Source: Arthrobacter gallicola (GTDB lineage Bacteria; Actinomycetota; Actinomycetes; Actinomycetales; Micrococcaceae). Taken from it: a stretch of 64,000 nt of DNA. The notes under the pieces were generated by a model, which saw nothing but the letters and a program-made list of their open reading frames with translations, ran no database searches and was not told the origin of the DNA. The position numbers and the translations under genes were made by a program. This document shows positions 54,254 through 62,162 of this stretch, piece after piece (positions within the stretch are counted from its first letter, which is position 1; every line of letters begins with the position of its first letter). The DNA is taken from assembly GCF_014836775.1 (NCBI RefSeq), contig NZ_JACSQD010000001.1:803681-867680 (forward strand), in the 5' to 3' direction.

Positions 54254-54886
54254 ATGGTGCTGGACATCCCGCGGCTGCAGGACGAATCGCTTGTGCTGCG
54301 GCCCCATGTGGAGGCGGACGCTGACGCCGTGCTGGCCCGGTCCCGGGATCCCCTCACGGTTGAATGGACGACGGTGCCGCTGGACTACACCCGCGAGATG
54401 GCGCTGAACTACGTCAACGCCGTAGGAGTTCCGCAGCAGGACAAGATCGCCTGGGCCCTGGAGCAGGACGGCAGGTACGCAGGCAGCATCGACCTGCGCT
54501 GGCAGGGCGCGGGAACCGGAGGGCTCGGATTCGTGACGGCGCCGGAGTTCCGTGGCCAGGGGCTGATGAGCCGCGCGGTGCGGCTGGCAATCACCTATGC
54601 CTTCGACTCCCTCGGCTGGGAACGCGTCAACTGGACGTCCAACGTCGGGAACATCGGCAGTTATAAACCCGTGTGGCGCAGCGGCTTCCCGCTTCCCGTG
54701 ACAGTTCCGCGGATGCTCCCCCACCGGGGGGAAATGGTGGATGCCTGGTTCTCCGAGCTGGAGTCAGCTGCTCCCCGGGTTCCCAAAATTCTCTGGTCTG
54801 ACTGTCTCCGGATGCTGCCGGTGGTGCCGCAGGGCGCGCCGCCTGACACGGCGCCCGGCTCCCCTAGTTCAGGTCGTCCGGCTTAG
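54254..54886 (+). CDS. GNAT family N-acetyltransferase (RimJ/RimL-like)
   Basis: 210 residues. The N-terminal LVLRPHVEADADAVLARSRDP, the central GLGFVTAPEFRGQGLMSRAVRLAITYAFDSLGWERVNWTSNVGN fit RimJ/RimL-type acetyltransferases; EFRGQGLMSRA is the acetyl-CoA loop (Q/R-x-x-G-x-G/A). The acceptor is unknown. The C-terminal 50 residues are Pro-rich. ATG at 54254. The 3' end overlaps the convergent DUF2469 gene by 23 nt. Confidence 0.88.
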   Translation: MVLDIPRLQDESLVLRPHVEADADAVLARSRDPLTVEWTTVPLDYTREMALNYVNAVGVPQQDKIAWALEQDGRYAGSIDLRWQGAGTGGLGFVTAPEFRGQGLMSRAVRLAITYAFDSLGWERVNWTSNVGNIGSYKPVWRSGFPLPVTVPRMLPHRGEMVDAWFSELESAAPRVPKILWSDCLRMLPVVPQGAPPDTAPGSPSSGRPA

Positions 54887-55187
54887 GCAGCGTGAGGTCG
54901 TCGTTGCGGGTGAGCTCCTCGACGTTGACGTCCTTGAAGGTGATCACCCGAACGCTTTTGACGAACCGGGCCGAGCGGTACACATCCCAGACCCAGGCGT
55001 CCTGCAGTGTGAGGTCGAAGTAGATTTCGCCGTCGGCCGAGCGGGCCTGCAGGTCCACGTGATTAGCCAGGTAGAAGCGCCGTTCAGTTTCGACGACGTA
55101 ACTGAACAGGCCCACGACGTCGCGGTATTCGCGGTAGAGCTGCAGCTCCATATCCGTCTCGTAGTTCTCAAGATCCTCTGCGCTCAT
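54864..55187 (-). CDS. DUF2469 family protein
   Basis: 107 residues from the ATG at 55187. The acidic start SAEDLENYETDMELQLYREYRDVVGLFSYVVETERRFYLAN is the hallmark of DUF2469, a small conserved actinobacterial family of unknown function that follows rnhB (Rv2901c in M. tuberculosis). It is cytosolic, with no catalytic motif. It is co-transcribed with rnhB (7 nt between genes). Confidence 0.93.
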   Translation of the reverse strand: MSAEDLENYETDMELQLYREYRDVVGLFSYVVETERRFYLANHVDLQARSADGEIYFDLTLQDAWVWDVYRSARFVKSVRVITFKDVNVEELTRNDDLTLPKPDDLN

Positions 55188-55194
55188 GGCACCA

Positions 55195-56004
55195 TCATCC
55201 CCCAAGCGGGCCCGCAGCGGGCCCTTCCTCATCGGATCGCGCCGAGCCCAGCCGCCAGGAGAGGCGGTGGAGCGGTGAGGGACCGAGCTGGTCGATGGCC
55301 GCCCGGTGCGCCTCAGTGGCGTAACCCTTGTTGATCTCCCAGCCGTACTGCGGGTGCAGTGCGGCGTATTCGGTCATCAGCGCGTCGCGTTCCACCTTGG
55401 CCAGAACCGAGGCGGCTGCCACGCTGAGACAGGTCATGTCCGCTTTGATCCGCGTGTGCACGGGCGCCGTGCAGGCAGACTCGTCCTCCGCCTCGACGTC
55501 GTCGAACAGGCTGGCCTGAACGGCCGGTGAGAGCCAGTTGTGGTTGCCGTCCAGGAGCACGACGTCGGGCGTCAGGGTCTCGCGGACCTGCGTCCAGGCG
55601 CGGGTCCCGGCCAGGCGCAGCGCACCCATCAGTCCCAGCAGGTCGATTTCCGCGGCGCTGGCATGGCCCACACCCCAGGCCGGGCACCATTTCCGGATCA
55701 GCGGCGCCAATGTCTGGCGGTCGGCCGCGGAGAGCAGCTTGCTGTCCTTCACGCCTTTGAGCGCGCGGACGGAGTCCAGCTGGACTGCCACCAGGCCCAC
55801 GCTGACCGGTCCGGCCAGCGCACCGCGTCCCACTTCATCGCATCCGGCGAGGACACGGTGTCCCAGGGCCGCGAACGTGCGCTCAAAACGCAGGGTGGGC
55901 GCCTTCGTGCCCGGGGTCCGCGGCCGCGCCGCACGGGTGGTCACCGCAGCGGCTGCCGTGGCACCTGCCGGAGCGCGCCGTCGTTCCTGGGGCTCAGCGG
56001 TCAC
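55195..56004 (-). CDS. rnhB: Ribonuclease HII
   Basis: 269 residues. It cuts RNA in RNA-DNA hybrids and at single ribonucleotides. The metal site includes Asp and Glu of LAGCDEVGRGALAGPV, Asp in VLLDGNHNW and Asp of RIKADMTCLSVAAASVLAK. An N-terminal tail of about 40 Ala/Arg-rich residues precedes the fold. The GTG start at 56004 overlaps the lepB stop (GTGA). Confidence 0.94.
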   Translation of the reverse strand: MTAEPQERRRAPAGATAAAAVTTRAARPRTPGTKAPTLRFERTFAALGHRVLAGCDEVGRGALAGPVSVGLVAVQLDSVRALKGVKDSKLLSAADRQTLAPLIRKWCPAWGVGHASAAEIDLLGLMGALRLAGTRAWTQVRETLTPDVVLLDGNHNWLSPAVQASLFDDVEAEDESACTAPVHTRIKADMTCLSVAAASVLAKVERDALMTEYAALHPQYGWEINKGYATEAHRAAIDQLGPSPLHRLSWRLGSARSDEEGPAAGPLGG

Positions 56005-56786
56005 GGTGCAACCGTAGCGCCGGCAGGGTCCGGCACGTTCTCGAAGACTTCGGGATAGCTTCCGATGAAGCCTGCCCGGCTCAGCGGCCAGGCAATGACC
56101 GATGCCTTGCCCTCAATATCGGAGATGTCGATGAACCCGCCGTTTGGACCATTCTGGTGCTCGCGGGAGTCCGCCGAAGCGTTGCGGTGGTCGCCCATCA
56201 CCCACACCTTGCCGTCCGGAACCACCACGTCGAACGGGGTTTCCGAGGGGAGTGCTCCGGGGTACAGGTAGGGTTCGTCGATCGCCTGCCCGTTGATGGT
56301 GATTTTGCCGTCGGCGTCGCAGCACACGACGTGGTCCCCGGGCATGCCGATAACCCGCTTGACCAGGTGCTGCTCGGATTCGTCCGGGAGCAGGCCAACG
56401 AAGGTGAGGGCGTCCTGGATGAAGTTCCCGCCGCCGTTTTCCGTCGGCGGCAGCCAGGCCTGGGTGTCCTTGAAGACGATGACGTCGCCGCGCTCCAGGT
56501 CAAAAGGCTCCGGGACCAGCAGGTTCACGAAGATCCTGTCGTCAATCTCCAGTGTTTCCTCCATCGACCCGGAGGGAATGAAGAACGCCCGGAAGAGAAA
56601 GGTCTTAATCAGGAAGGACAGCAGCAAAGCGATGACGACGATCGTTGCGACCTCGCGCAGCCAGGAACCGAAGCCCCGGTTCTTGCCGTCCTTGCCGTTC
56701 TGCCCGGTCGAGTGGGCGGCGTGGGGGCGCGCTTCACCGGAAGCAGCGTTCCCGTCCTGGGGATCGTCCGGGAAGTCCTGCGCCAT
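56001..56786 (-). CDS. lepB: Signal peptidase I (downstream copy)
   Basis: 261 residues from the ATG at 56786, with GAGGACA upstream. One membrane segment (VATIVVIALLLSFLIKTFLFRAFF) precedes the catalytic Ser in FFIPSGSMEETL; the Lys general base is in HLVKRVIGMPGDHV. The GDHRNASADSREH motif is intact. It removes signal peptides of exported proteins outside the membrane. It is the second of two tandem type I peptidases and overlaps rnhB. An acidic cytosolic tail of about 45 residues begins the protein. Confidence 0.94.
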   Translation of the reverse strand: MAQDFPDDPQDGNAASGEARPHAAHSTGQNGKDGKNRGFGSWLREVATIVVIALLLSFLIKTFLFRAFFIPSGSMEETLEIDDRIFVNLLVPEPFDLERGDVIVFKDTQAWLPPTENGGGNFIQDALTFVGLLPDESEQHLVKRVIGMPGDHVVCCDADGKITINGQAIDEPYLYPGALPSETPFDVVVPDGKVWVMGDHRNASADSREHQNGPNGGFIDISDIEGKASVIAWPLSRAGFIGSYPEVFENVPDPAGATVAP

Positions 56787-56797
56787 GTGCTGTCCTC

Positions 56798-57505
56798 TTA
56801 TTCCGCTGAATTCCATACAGAATCCAACTCTAGCCGTTGAATCTCGGTGCTTCTTTCGAATGGCCATAGGATTTGCTGGGCGCGGCCAATCACCCGCTCC
56901 TCCGGGATGAGGCCGCCGCCGGGCGCGCCGAGCAGGGACCGGGAGTCAGCTGACTCGGACCGGTGGTCCCCCATCAGCCAGAGCCGCCCCTCGGGCACCA
57001 CCACGTCGAAGGCCTGCTCGCTGGGTGAATCCTGCGGATAAAGGTACGGTTCCTCCACCGGCTGGCCGTTCACCGTGATCCGCGGATCTCCATCAGTGCA
57101 GCAGGCAACGCGGTCCCCGGCAACACCGATGACCCGTTTGACGTAGACCGTGTCGCTGCCCGTGAGCCCAAGCCACTGGCCTGCTGTCTTTACCGCCTGC
57201 GTGAGGACCGGATCTGAACTGCGCAGGGGCGCCAGGGAACCGCGGCCGTCAAACACGACGACGTCGCCGCGCTGGATGCTGCCGGTGCGGTACTCGGTCC
57301 GGGAGACCAGGACGCGGTCCCCCGGTTCCAGCAGCGGCTCCATGGACCCCGACGGAATGTAATAGACGTCGACGACGAAAGCGCGGAGCAGCCCGCCGAG
57401 GACGACGGCCCCAACCAGGGCCCAGAGCACGAAACGCCAGCCCGCAATGGACCGGCGTTTCGTGTGCTTCCGGGGGCTGGCCCCGTCTGCGGATGTATCA
57501 GACAA
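56798..57505 (-). CDS. lepB: Signal peptidase I (upstream copy)
   Basis: 235 residues from the TTG at 57505 (start SDTSADGASPRKHTKRR); no strong ribosome site, but longer readings run back through rplS. One membrane segment (GWRFVLWALVGAVVLGGLLRAFVV) is followed by Ser in YYIPSGSMEPLL and Lys in VYVKRVIGVAGDRV. GDHRSESADSRSLLG closes the catalytic part. It is shorter than its neighbour at the N-terminus. Tandem genes suggest paralogues with separate substrate sets, as in Streptomyces. Confidence 0.92.
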   Translation of the reverse strand: MSDTSADGASPRKHTKRRSIAGWRFVLWALVGAVVLGGLLRAFVVDVYYIPSGSMEPLLEPGDRVLVSRTEYRTGSIQRGDVVVFDGRGSLAPLRSSDPVLTQAVKTAGQWLGLTGSDTVYVKRVIGVAGDRVACCTDGDPRITVNGQPVEEPYLYPQDSPSEQAFDVVVPEGRLWLMGDHRSESADSRSLLGAPGGGLIPEERVIGRAQQILWPFERSTEIQRLELDSVWNSAE

Positions 57506-57509
57506 GAAA

Positions 57510-57869
57510 TTACTTGGCGGGACGGAAGTCGCGCTTTTCCTTGATCTTGGCAGCCTTGCCGCGCAGGTCGCGCATGTAGTACAGCTTGGCACGGCGGACG
57601 TCGCCGCGGCTGACAATCTCAACCTTGTCGAGGACCGGGGAGTGTACCGGGAAGGTACGCTCCACGCCGACACCGAAGCTGACCTTACGGACCGTGAAGG
57701 TCTCGCGGAGGCCATCGCCCTGGCGCTTCATAACGAAGCCCTGGAAGACCTGAACACGGGTGTTCTTGCCTTCAACGATGTTGACGTGAACCTTGACCGT
57801 GTCACCGGCGCGGAACTCGGGGATGTCTGAACGCAGCGATGCTGCATCAACAGAATCTAGGATGTGCAT
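57510..57869 (-). CDS. rplS: 50S ribosomal protein L19
   Basis: 119 residues, the usual length. The sequence [33 protein letters not shown] and the C-terminal [21 protein letters not shown] are typical of L19, which lies at the 30S-50S interface. The ATG start is at 57869. About 300 nt separates it from trmD, longer than in many species, so it may have its own promoter. Confidence 0.97.
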   Translation of the reverse strand: MHILDSVDAASLRSDIPEFRAGDTVKVHVNIVEGKNTRVQVFQGFVMKRQGDGLRETFTVRKVSFGVGVERTFPVHSPVLDKVEIVSRGDVRRAKLYYMRDLRGKAAKIKEKRDFRPAK

Positions 57870-58171
57870 TATTTGTCACTCCTGGTGAACGCCACAGGTC
57901 ATTCACTTTGGTCACGGCGGCAAGGATGCGCAGTGAAGCGCACAAATACCGCCGAAGCTAAAGAAACCGGCGGTCCGGGAATCGGCGCCGGTGTGTCCTG
58001 CTGTTGGCCTCGCTCCCCCTGTGGCAGGTGCGGACCCAGATGACACAACTATCCATTCTGCCACACACCCGTCCGGCCGACCAACCGGCGGATAGGCTCC
58101 CGGCCCGGGCGCACGCGCGAATCGCGGCTCGGGATTCACGGCCCGGTCGGGGCTGAGGGAGCACGGCCCGG
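57870..58171. other. 302-nt region between trmD and rplS
   Basis: Carries the rplS leader and, at its trmD end, a 25-nt tandem duplication. I see no gene. A promoter for rplS-lepB is likely here but no clear -35/-10 pair stands out. Confidence 0.5.
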
Positions 58172-58190
58172 TCAGGGCTGAGGGAGCACG
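58141..58190 (-). repeat. 25-nt tandem duplication at the end of trmD
   Basis: 58141-58165 and 58166-58190 differ at one base. The copy at 58166-58190 holds the last trmD codons and the TGA; in the other copy the TGA position reads CGA. So the 3' end of trmD was duplicated just past its stop codon. Confidence 0.9.
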
Positions 58191-58975
58191 GCCTCCGCCG
58201 TGACCGTCCAGCCCAGCGCTGCCAGTGCGGCGCGGTCGGCCTTGTCCAGCAAGGCCGGGTCAAGCTTCGCAATCAGGTCCGGCCTGCGTTCGGCGGTCCG
58301 CCGAAGCTGCTCGTCCCGCCGGAACCGGGCGATCTTGGCGTGATTGCCGCTGAGCAGGACGTCCGGAATGGGCCGGTCCCGCCACTGCGAGGGCTTGGTG
58401 TACACCGGGTACTCGAGCAGGCCGTCGGAGTGCGATTCCTCCACCAGGGACTCCGGATTACCGACGACGCCGGGAACCAGGCGGCCGATGGCCTCCACCA
58501 TGGCCAGCACCGCCACCTCTCCCCCGTTGAGGACGTAGTCGCCCAGGCTCATGGGCCGGACGTCGAAGTGTTCACCGGCCCATTCCAGGACGCGTTCGTC
58601 GATGCCTTCGTACCGCCCGCAGGCGAAGACCAGCTGCTGCTTCTCCGCGAGTTCGTAGGCGGTGGCCTGCGTGAACACCTCTCCCGCCGGCGAGGGAACG
58701 ATCAGTGTGGGACGCTCCCCGCGTCCGGACGCATTCTCCGCCGGCTCACCGCTGAGCGCGGTGGACAGTGCCTCGGCCCACGGTTCGGGCTTCATGACCA
58801 TGCCGGCGCCGCCGCCGTAGGGTGTGTCGTCCACTGTGCGGTGCCGGTCGGTGGTGAACGTGCGCAGGTCCTGTACCCGCACGTCCAGGATCCCGTCCTG
58901 CCGTGCCTTGCCGATCAGGGACAGGTCCAGTGCGGCGAGGTACTCCGGGAAAATCGAGAAGACGTCAATACGCAC
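58172..58975 (-). CDS. trmD: tRNA (guanine-N1)-methyltransferase
   Basis: 267 residues. It methylates G37 of tRNAs to prevent frameshifting. The SPOUT trefoil-knot region [30 protein letters not shown] is present, with [14 protein letters not shown] bearing the catalytic Asp. The N-terminus [12 protein letters not shown] is standard. The GTG start at 58975 directly abuts the rimM stop, so they are co-translated. Confidence 0.96.
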   Translation of the reverse strand: MRIDVFSIFPEYLAALDLSLIGKARQDGILDVRVQDLRTFTTDRHRTVDDTPYGGGAGMVMKPEPWAEALSTALSGEPAENASGRGERPTLIVPSPAGEVFTQATAYELAEKQQLVFACGRYEGIDERVLEWAGEHFDVRPMSLGDYVLNGGEVAVLAMVEAIGRLVPGVVGNPESLVEESHSDGLLEYPVYTKPSQWRDRPIPDVLLSGNHAKIARFRRDEQLRRTAERRPDLIAKLDPALLDKADRAALAALGWTVTAEAVLPQP

Positions 58976-59518
58976 TTAGCGCCCAGCCCCGCCCTTGTCT
59001 GCCTCGGGCAGGTTCAGCTCAAACAGGCCGTCCGGCGGCGTCAGCAGCACATACCCGTCTTCGGTGTTCACCTCGGGAACAATGGCTTCCACGAACGGAA
59101 CCAGGACCTCGCGGCCCGCAGTGTCCTCGATGATCAGCAGGTCCTGAACCGTGAGGGTGCGCAGCGCGGTGACGGTGCCAACGACGTCGTTACCCACCTT
59201 CGCTTTCAGGCCCACCAGTTCGTGCTCATACCAGCCTTCGCCGTCGTCGTCCGCGTCAGCTTCATCAGTGTCGATGAACAGCTTGACCCCGCGCAGCTCC
59301 TCAGCGCCGTTGCGGTCTTCGACTTCTTCGAAGCCGAGCAGCAGGATGTCCTTGTTCCAGCGCGCACTGATCACTGTCAGCGGGCCCTTGGCAGCCGGTT
59401 CAACGGTGAGGACGGCACCTGGAACAAAGCGGTCCTCAGGTGCATCGGTCAGGACCTGGACGGTCACTTCGCCCCGAATACCGTGGGGCTTGCCGATTCG
59501 TGCGACCTGCAACTGCAT
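58976..59518 (-). CDS. rimM: 16S rRNA processing protein RimM
   Basis: 180 residues. The N-terminal RimM domain (QVARIGKPHGIRGEVTVQVLTD) is followed by a PRC-barrel (WYEHELVGLKAKVGNDVVGTVTALRTLTVQDLLIIED). It assists 30S head assembly by binding S19. ATG at 59518 has AAGGAGA upstream. First gene of the rimM-trmD pair, after a strong terminator that closes the rpsP transcript. Confidence 0.95.
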   Translation of the reverse strand: MQLQVARIGKPHGIRGEVTVQVLTDAPEDRFVPGAVLTVEPAAKGPLTVISARWNKDILLLGFEEVEDRNGAEELRGVKLFIDTDEADADDDGEGWYEHELVGLKAKVGNDVVGTVTALRTLTVQDLLIIEDTAGREVLVPFVEAIVPEVNTEDGYVLLTPPDGLFELNLPEADKGGAGR

Positions 59519-59564
59519 GGATTCTCCTTGGATCGAAAGGCTCGGCCAGAAAGGGCCGGTGCCG

Positions 59565-59611
59565 AAAAAACATCCGGCCCCTTCACCATTATCTGGTGCC
59601 GGGGCCGGATG
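59565..59611 (-). terminator. Terminator after rpsP-KH gene pair
   Basis: Stem CATCCGGCCCC/GGGGCCGGATG, extended by an inner CACC/GGTG pairing. On the minus strand it is followed by six T residues (A-run at 59565-59570). It separates rpsP-KH from rimM-trmD transcription. Confidence 0.95.
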
Positions 59612-59638
59612 CTAAGAACTGCTTGAATTGCTGGTGCG

Positions 59639-59881
59639 TCAGCGGCGGCGGTCCGTGTCGACGACATCAACACGTACCTGGTCGCTGCCGGCCAAGGCGG
59701 ACATCACCGTGCGCAAGGCGCGGGCGGTACGGCCCTGGCGGCCGATAACCCGGCCGAGATCTTCCTGGTGAACACGCACCTCGAGGGTTTCCCCGCGGCG
59801 GTTGTTCTTGGCGGAAACCTTGACATCCTCAGGGGAGTCAACGATTCCACGGACGAGGTGCTCCAGCGCTTCAGCCAGCAA
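59639..59881 (-). CDS. KH-domain RNA-binding protein (KhpA-like)
   Basis: 80 residues. The single KH domain has the RNA-binding loop in VIGRQGRTARALRTV (G-x-x-G). Proteins of this family (UPF0109, KhpA) bind many RNAs and affect cell size and translation. Start is TTG at 59881, 1 nt after the rpsP stop. This position between rpsP and rimM is standard in actinobacteria. Confidence 0.94.
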   Translation of the reverse strand: MLAEALEHLVRGIVDSPEDVKVSAKNNRRGETLEVRVHQEDLGRVIGRQGRTARALRTVMSALAGSDQVRVDVVDTDRRR

Positions 59882-59882
59882 T

Positions 59883-60290
59883 CTACTCAGCCTCAGCCTC
59901 AGTGGAAGCGGCGGCAGCCTCTTCCTTCTTGGCCTTCGGGGTGATTGCCTCGGGGACGATCACTGACTTCTTTTCGGGAGCCACGAAAGCTTCCTTCGGA
60001 GCCTTGGTACGCAGGGTACCTTCCTGGCCCTCGATGTTCTTGAACTTCTGCCAGTCACCGGTGATCTTCAGCAGAGCTGCGACCTGCTCGGTCGGCTGGG
60101 CGCCGACGCCGAGCCAGTACTGCGCGCGGTCTGACTTGATGTCGATGTACGACGGTTCCTCGGTCGGACGGTAAATTCCGATTTCCTCGATGGCACGGCC
60201 ATCGCGCTTGGCACGGGAATCCATGACAACAACGCGGTAGTGTGCGGAGAACTTCTTACCAAGGCGCTTAAGGCGAATCTTTACGGCCAC
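59883..60290 (-). CDS. rpsP: 30S ribosomal protein S16
   Basis: 135 residues from the GTG at 60290, giving the family N-terminus [29 protein letters not shown] four codons earlier is possible, but it overlaps the GGAG at 60305-60302. The C-terminal 50 residues ([15 protein letters not shown]) are an acidic Ala/Glu tail, longer than in E. coli. S16 is needed for 30S assembly. First gene of the rpsP-KH unit. Confidence 0.96.
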   Translation of the reverse strand: MAVKIRLKRLGKKFSAHYRVVVMDSRAKRDGRAIEEIGIYRPTEEPSYIDIKSDRAQYWLGVGAQPTEQVAALLKITGDWQKFKNIEGQEGTLRTKAPKEAFVAPEKKSVIVPEAITPKAKKEEAAAASTEAEAE

Positions 60291-60708
60291 TTTTGTGGTC
60301 ACTCCTGATCTGAAATGGGGCGAACCCGTACTTCTGCTCCCGTGGGGCGGGCCATAACGTTGGGGTTCAAAAGGACAAGATACTGCACGGAGAGAGGGGC
60401 CGCGCAGATCGAGTACCTGTCCATTGTGCCAGACGGGACCATCTTTCGCGACTCGCGGCGCTCCGCGGACCTGGCTGCTTAGTTGAGGCAGGATTGTCGG
60501 CGCTTGTTTCGTTCGGGACCCAATGGCGCCGACCCCCTCCCATCTGGGACATCCCTGCCATATCGGGACTTTCCTGCGCGGCGCCGTGGCAGGAAAGTCC
60601 CTTGGCGGCAGGAATGTCCCAAAACATGCAGAACCTCACTGCGCGACACTGCCGTCGGCGGCAGGACAAGCACCCCGCGGGGATCCGCCCGGACAGAACA
60701 GGGCGGAG
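60291..60708. other. About 420-nt region upstream of rpsP
   Basis: Holds the rpsP promoter and leader and a large nested palindrome (listed separately). No gene is supported. Confidence 0.55.
60545..60621. repeat. Nested 77-bp extragenic palindrome
   Basis: Outer arms 60545-60559 and 60607-60621 (TGGGACATCCCTGCC; 14 of 15 pair) and inner arms 60565-60577 and 60589-60601 (GGGACTTTCCTGC; perfect). All four arms carry the same half-motif GGGAC-A/T-T-y-CCTGC in alternating direction. It could fold as a long two-step hairpin. It resembles a REP-like intergenic element, but I cannot see a second copy in this window. Confidence 0.85.
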
Positions 60709-61605
60709 CTAGGCTGCGGCGACGCGGAGGCGGTTGCGCCAGGGATCCTCGAAGCGCAGTTCAGCGCCGGTGTGGTGACTGGCAACCCCGGCGAATGCCA
60801 GTCTCTCGGCAAGGGCCCCGACCGCATCCTGATCCGGAACACTGATGAGCACCTCTCCCAGCCCGAGGGTGTCCCGGCGGGGGCCGGCACCGCGGCTGTT
60901 CCAGACATTCATGGCCATGTGGTGGTGGTAGCCGCCGGCCGAGACAAAAAGTGCCTGCCCATGGAAATCGGCGGTCCGCTCGAATCCGAGGGTGTCCACG
61001 TAGAACGCGGCGGCAGTGGCGGTATCCCCTACCTGCAGGTGCACATGGCCAACGCCGGTTCCGGCTTCGGACACACCGTCGAGTGCCGCCTGGGACAGGT
61101 GCTTGCGGAAATAGTCCTGGGGCGGCAGTGCCAGCGAGGCCATCCTGACCGTCCTGCCGTTCACATCCTGGTCCCAGTCCCAGTTTTCCCGCGGACGGTC
61201 CCAGTAGAGCTCAATTCCGTTCCCCTCGGGATCGGTGAAGTAGAAGGCCTCGCTGACCAGGTGATCGGCACTGCCAACGAAGGCTGTCGGATCATACTGC
61301 GCGGCCAGTGCCACGGTGGCCGCGAGGTCCGCCTGGGTTTCGAAGAGGATTGCGGTATGGAACAGACCCGCTTCCCCGCGCGCTGCGACCTGCAGTCCCC
61401 CAGCGGGCGCCAGATGGACCACCGGAACATTTCCGCGCCCGAGGAACAGTCCGCCGTCGGCTTCTGCCGCCACTTCCAGGCCCAGGGCGCCCTGATAGTA
61501 GGCGGACAACTTGGGCAGGTCCCCCACCTTGAGCATGACCGTCCCCATGGAGAGGTCAGCAGGCAGCAGGTCCGCAGAATTTACTTGAAGGTTCATGCAA
61601 TCCAT
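60709..61605 (-). CDS. Extradiol dioxygenase-like VOC protein (CatE/MhqE type)
   Basis: 298 residues from the ATG at 61605 (a second ATG is at 61596). Two VOC modules: residues 16-140 and about 170-295. The second keeps metal ligands of extradiol dioxygenases: His in GVGHVHLQVGD, His in YHHHMAMNVW and Glu in LRFEDPWRN. CatE-like enzymes open hydroquinone or catechol rings and are induced by quinone stress through MarR-type MhqR. The near-perfect palindrome directly at the start fits that control. The regulator itself is not in the window. Confidence 0.87.
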   Translation of the reverse strand: MDCMNLQVNSADLLPADLSMGTVMLKVGDLPKLSAYYQGALGLEVAAEADGGLFLGRGNVPVVHLAPAGGLQVAARGEAGLFHTAILFETQADLAATVALAAQYDPTAFVGSADHLVSEAFYFTDPEGNGIELYWDRPRENWDWDQDVNGRTVRMASLALPPQDYFRKHLSQAALDGVSEAGTGVGHVHLQVGDTATAAAFYVDTLGFERTADFHGQALFVSAGGYHHHMAMNVWNSRGAGPRRDTLGLGEVLISVPDQDAVGALAERLAFAGVASHHTGAELRFEDPWRNRLRVAAA

Positions 61606-61627
61606 ATTACTTGAAGCTTCGAGTAAT
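61606..61627. promoter_or_regulatory. 22-bp palindromic operator of the CatE-like gene
   Basis: Arms ATTACTTGAAG and CTTCGAGTAAT differ from perfect symmetry at one pair. The site abuts the ATG at 61605. A related half-site, TTACTTGAAG, recurs at 61581-61590 inside the first codons. Size and symmetry fit a MarR/MhqR-family operator (inference). Confidence 0.75.
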
Positions 61628-61655
61628 CCCAAGAGGCCTCGTGAAGGAACTGGAA

Positions 61656-62162
61656 CTAATCCGGTCCGAAGCGGATGGACATGGCGACGCGTCGTCCGGC
61701 GTCGTCCAGCCCGCACTCCGCTTCGCGACGGCGGAGCGCGGCCAGTTTGCCGTGCGGCTCAATGACCTCGAATCCGCAGCTGCGGTAAAAAGGTGCGTTG
61801 AACGGTACATCCAGGAACGTGCAAAGGGTCATTCCCGGGTAGCCGTGTGCCTGCGCCCAGTCCAGCGCGGCGCTGACAAGTGCCCGTCCCAGCCCCCGGC
61901 CCGCAGACGCAGGGTGCACTGACAGCTGCTCCAAGTGCGCAAAGCCGTCGACTTCCTCGATACGTGCGAACCCGGCGGCCGGGTCGCCGGCGACCAGCAG
62001 ATGCAGTGCGGCGGCCAGCTCCACGGCAGCCGCCGGCGGGGGCAACCGCTCCAGCGCGGTGGGGTCAACTCCGGGCGCTGTGGTGAGCAGGGTGTCGGAG
62101 GCAGCTTCCAGGGCGGGAAGCCGGACCAGGTCCGCGGGGGTTGCGGTCCGGATGGAAGGCAT
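61656..62162 (-). CDS. GNAT family N-acetyltransferase
   Basis: 168 residues. The acetyl-CoA motif is LSVHPASAGRGLGRALVSAALDWA (R-G-x-G-R); MTLCTFLDVPFNAPFYRSCGFEVIE is the fold's C-terminal part. It resembles acetyltransferases acting on small molecules, acceptor unknown. The ATG shares one base with the stop of the upstream alpha/beta hydrolase gene (TGATG), so the two are coupled. Confidence 0.88.
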   Translation of the reverse strand: MPSIRTATPADLVRLPALEAASDTLLTTAPGVDPTALERLPPPAAAVELAAALHLLVAGDPAAGFARIEEVDGFAHLEQLSVHPASAGRGLGRALVSAALDWAQAHGYPGMTLCTFLDVPFNAPFYRSCGFEVIEPHGKLAALRRREAECGLDDAGRRVAMSIRFGPD

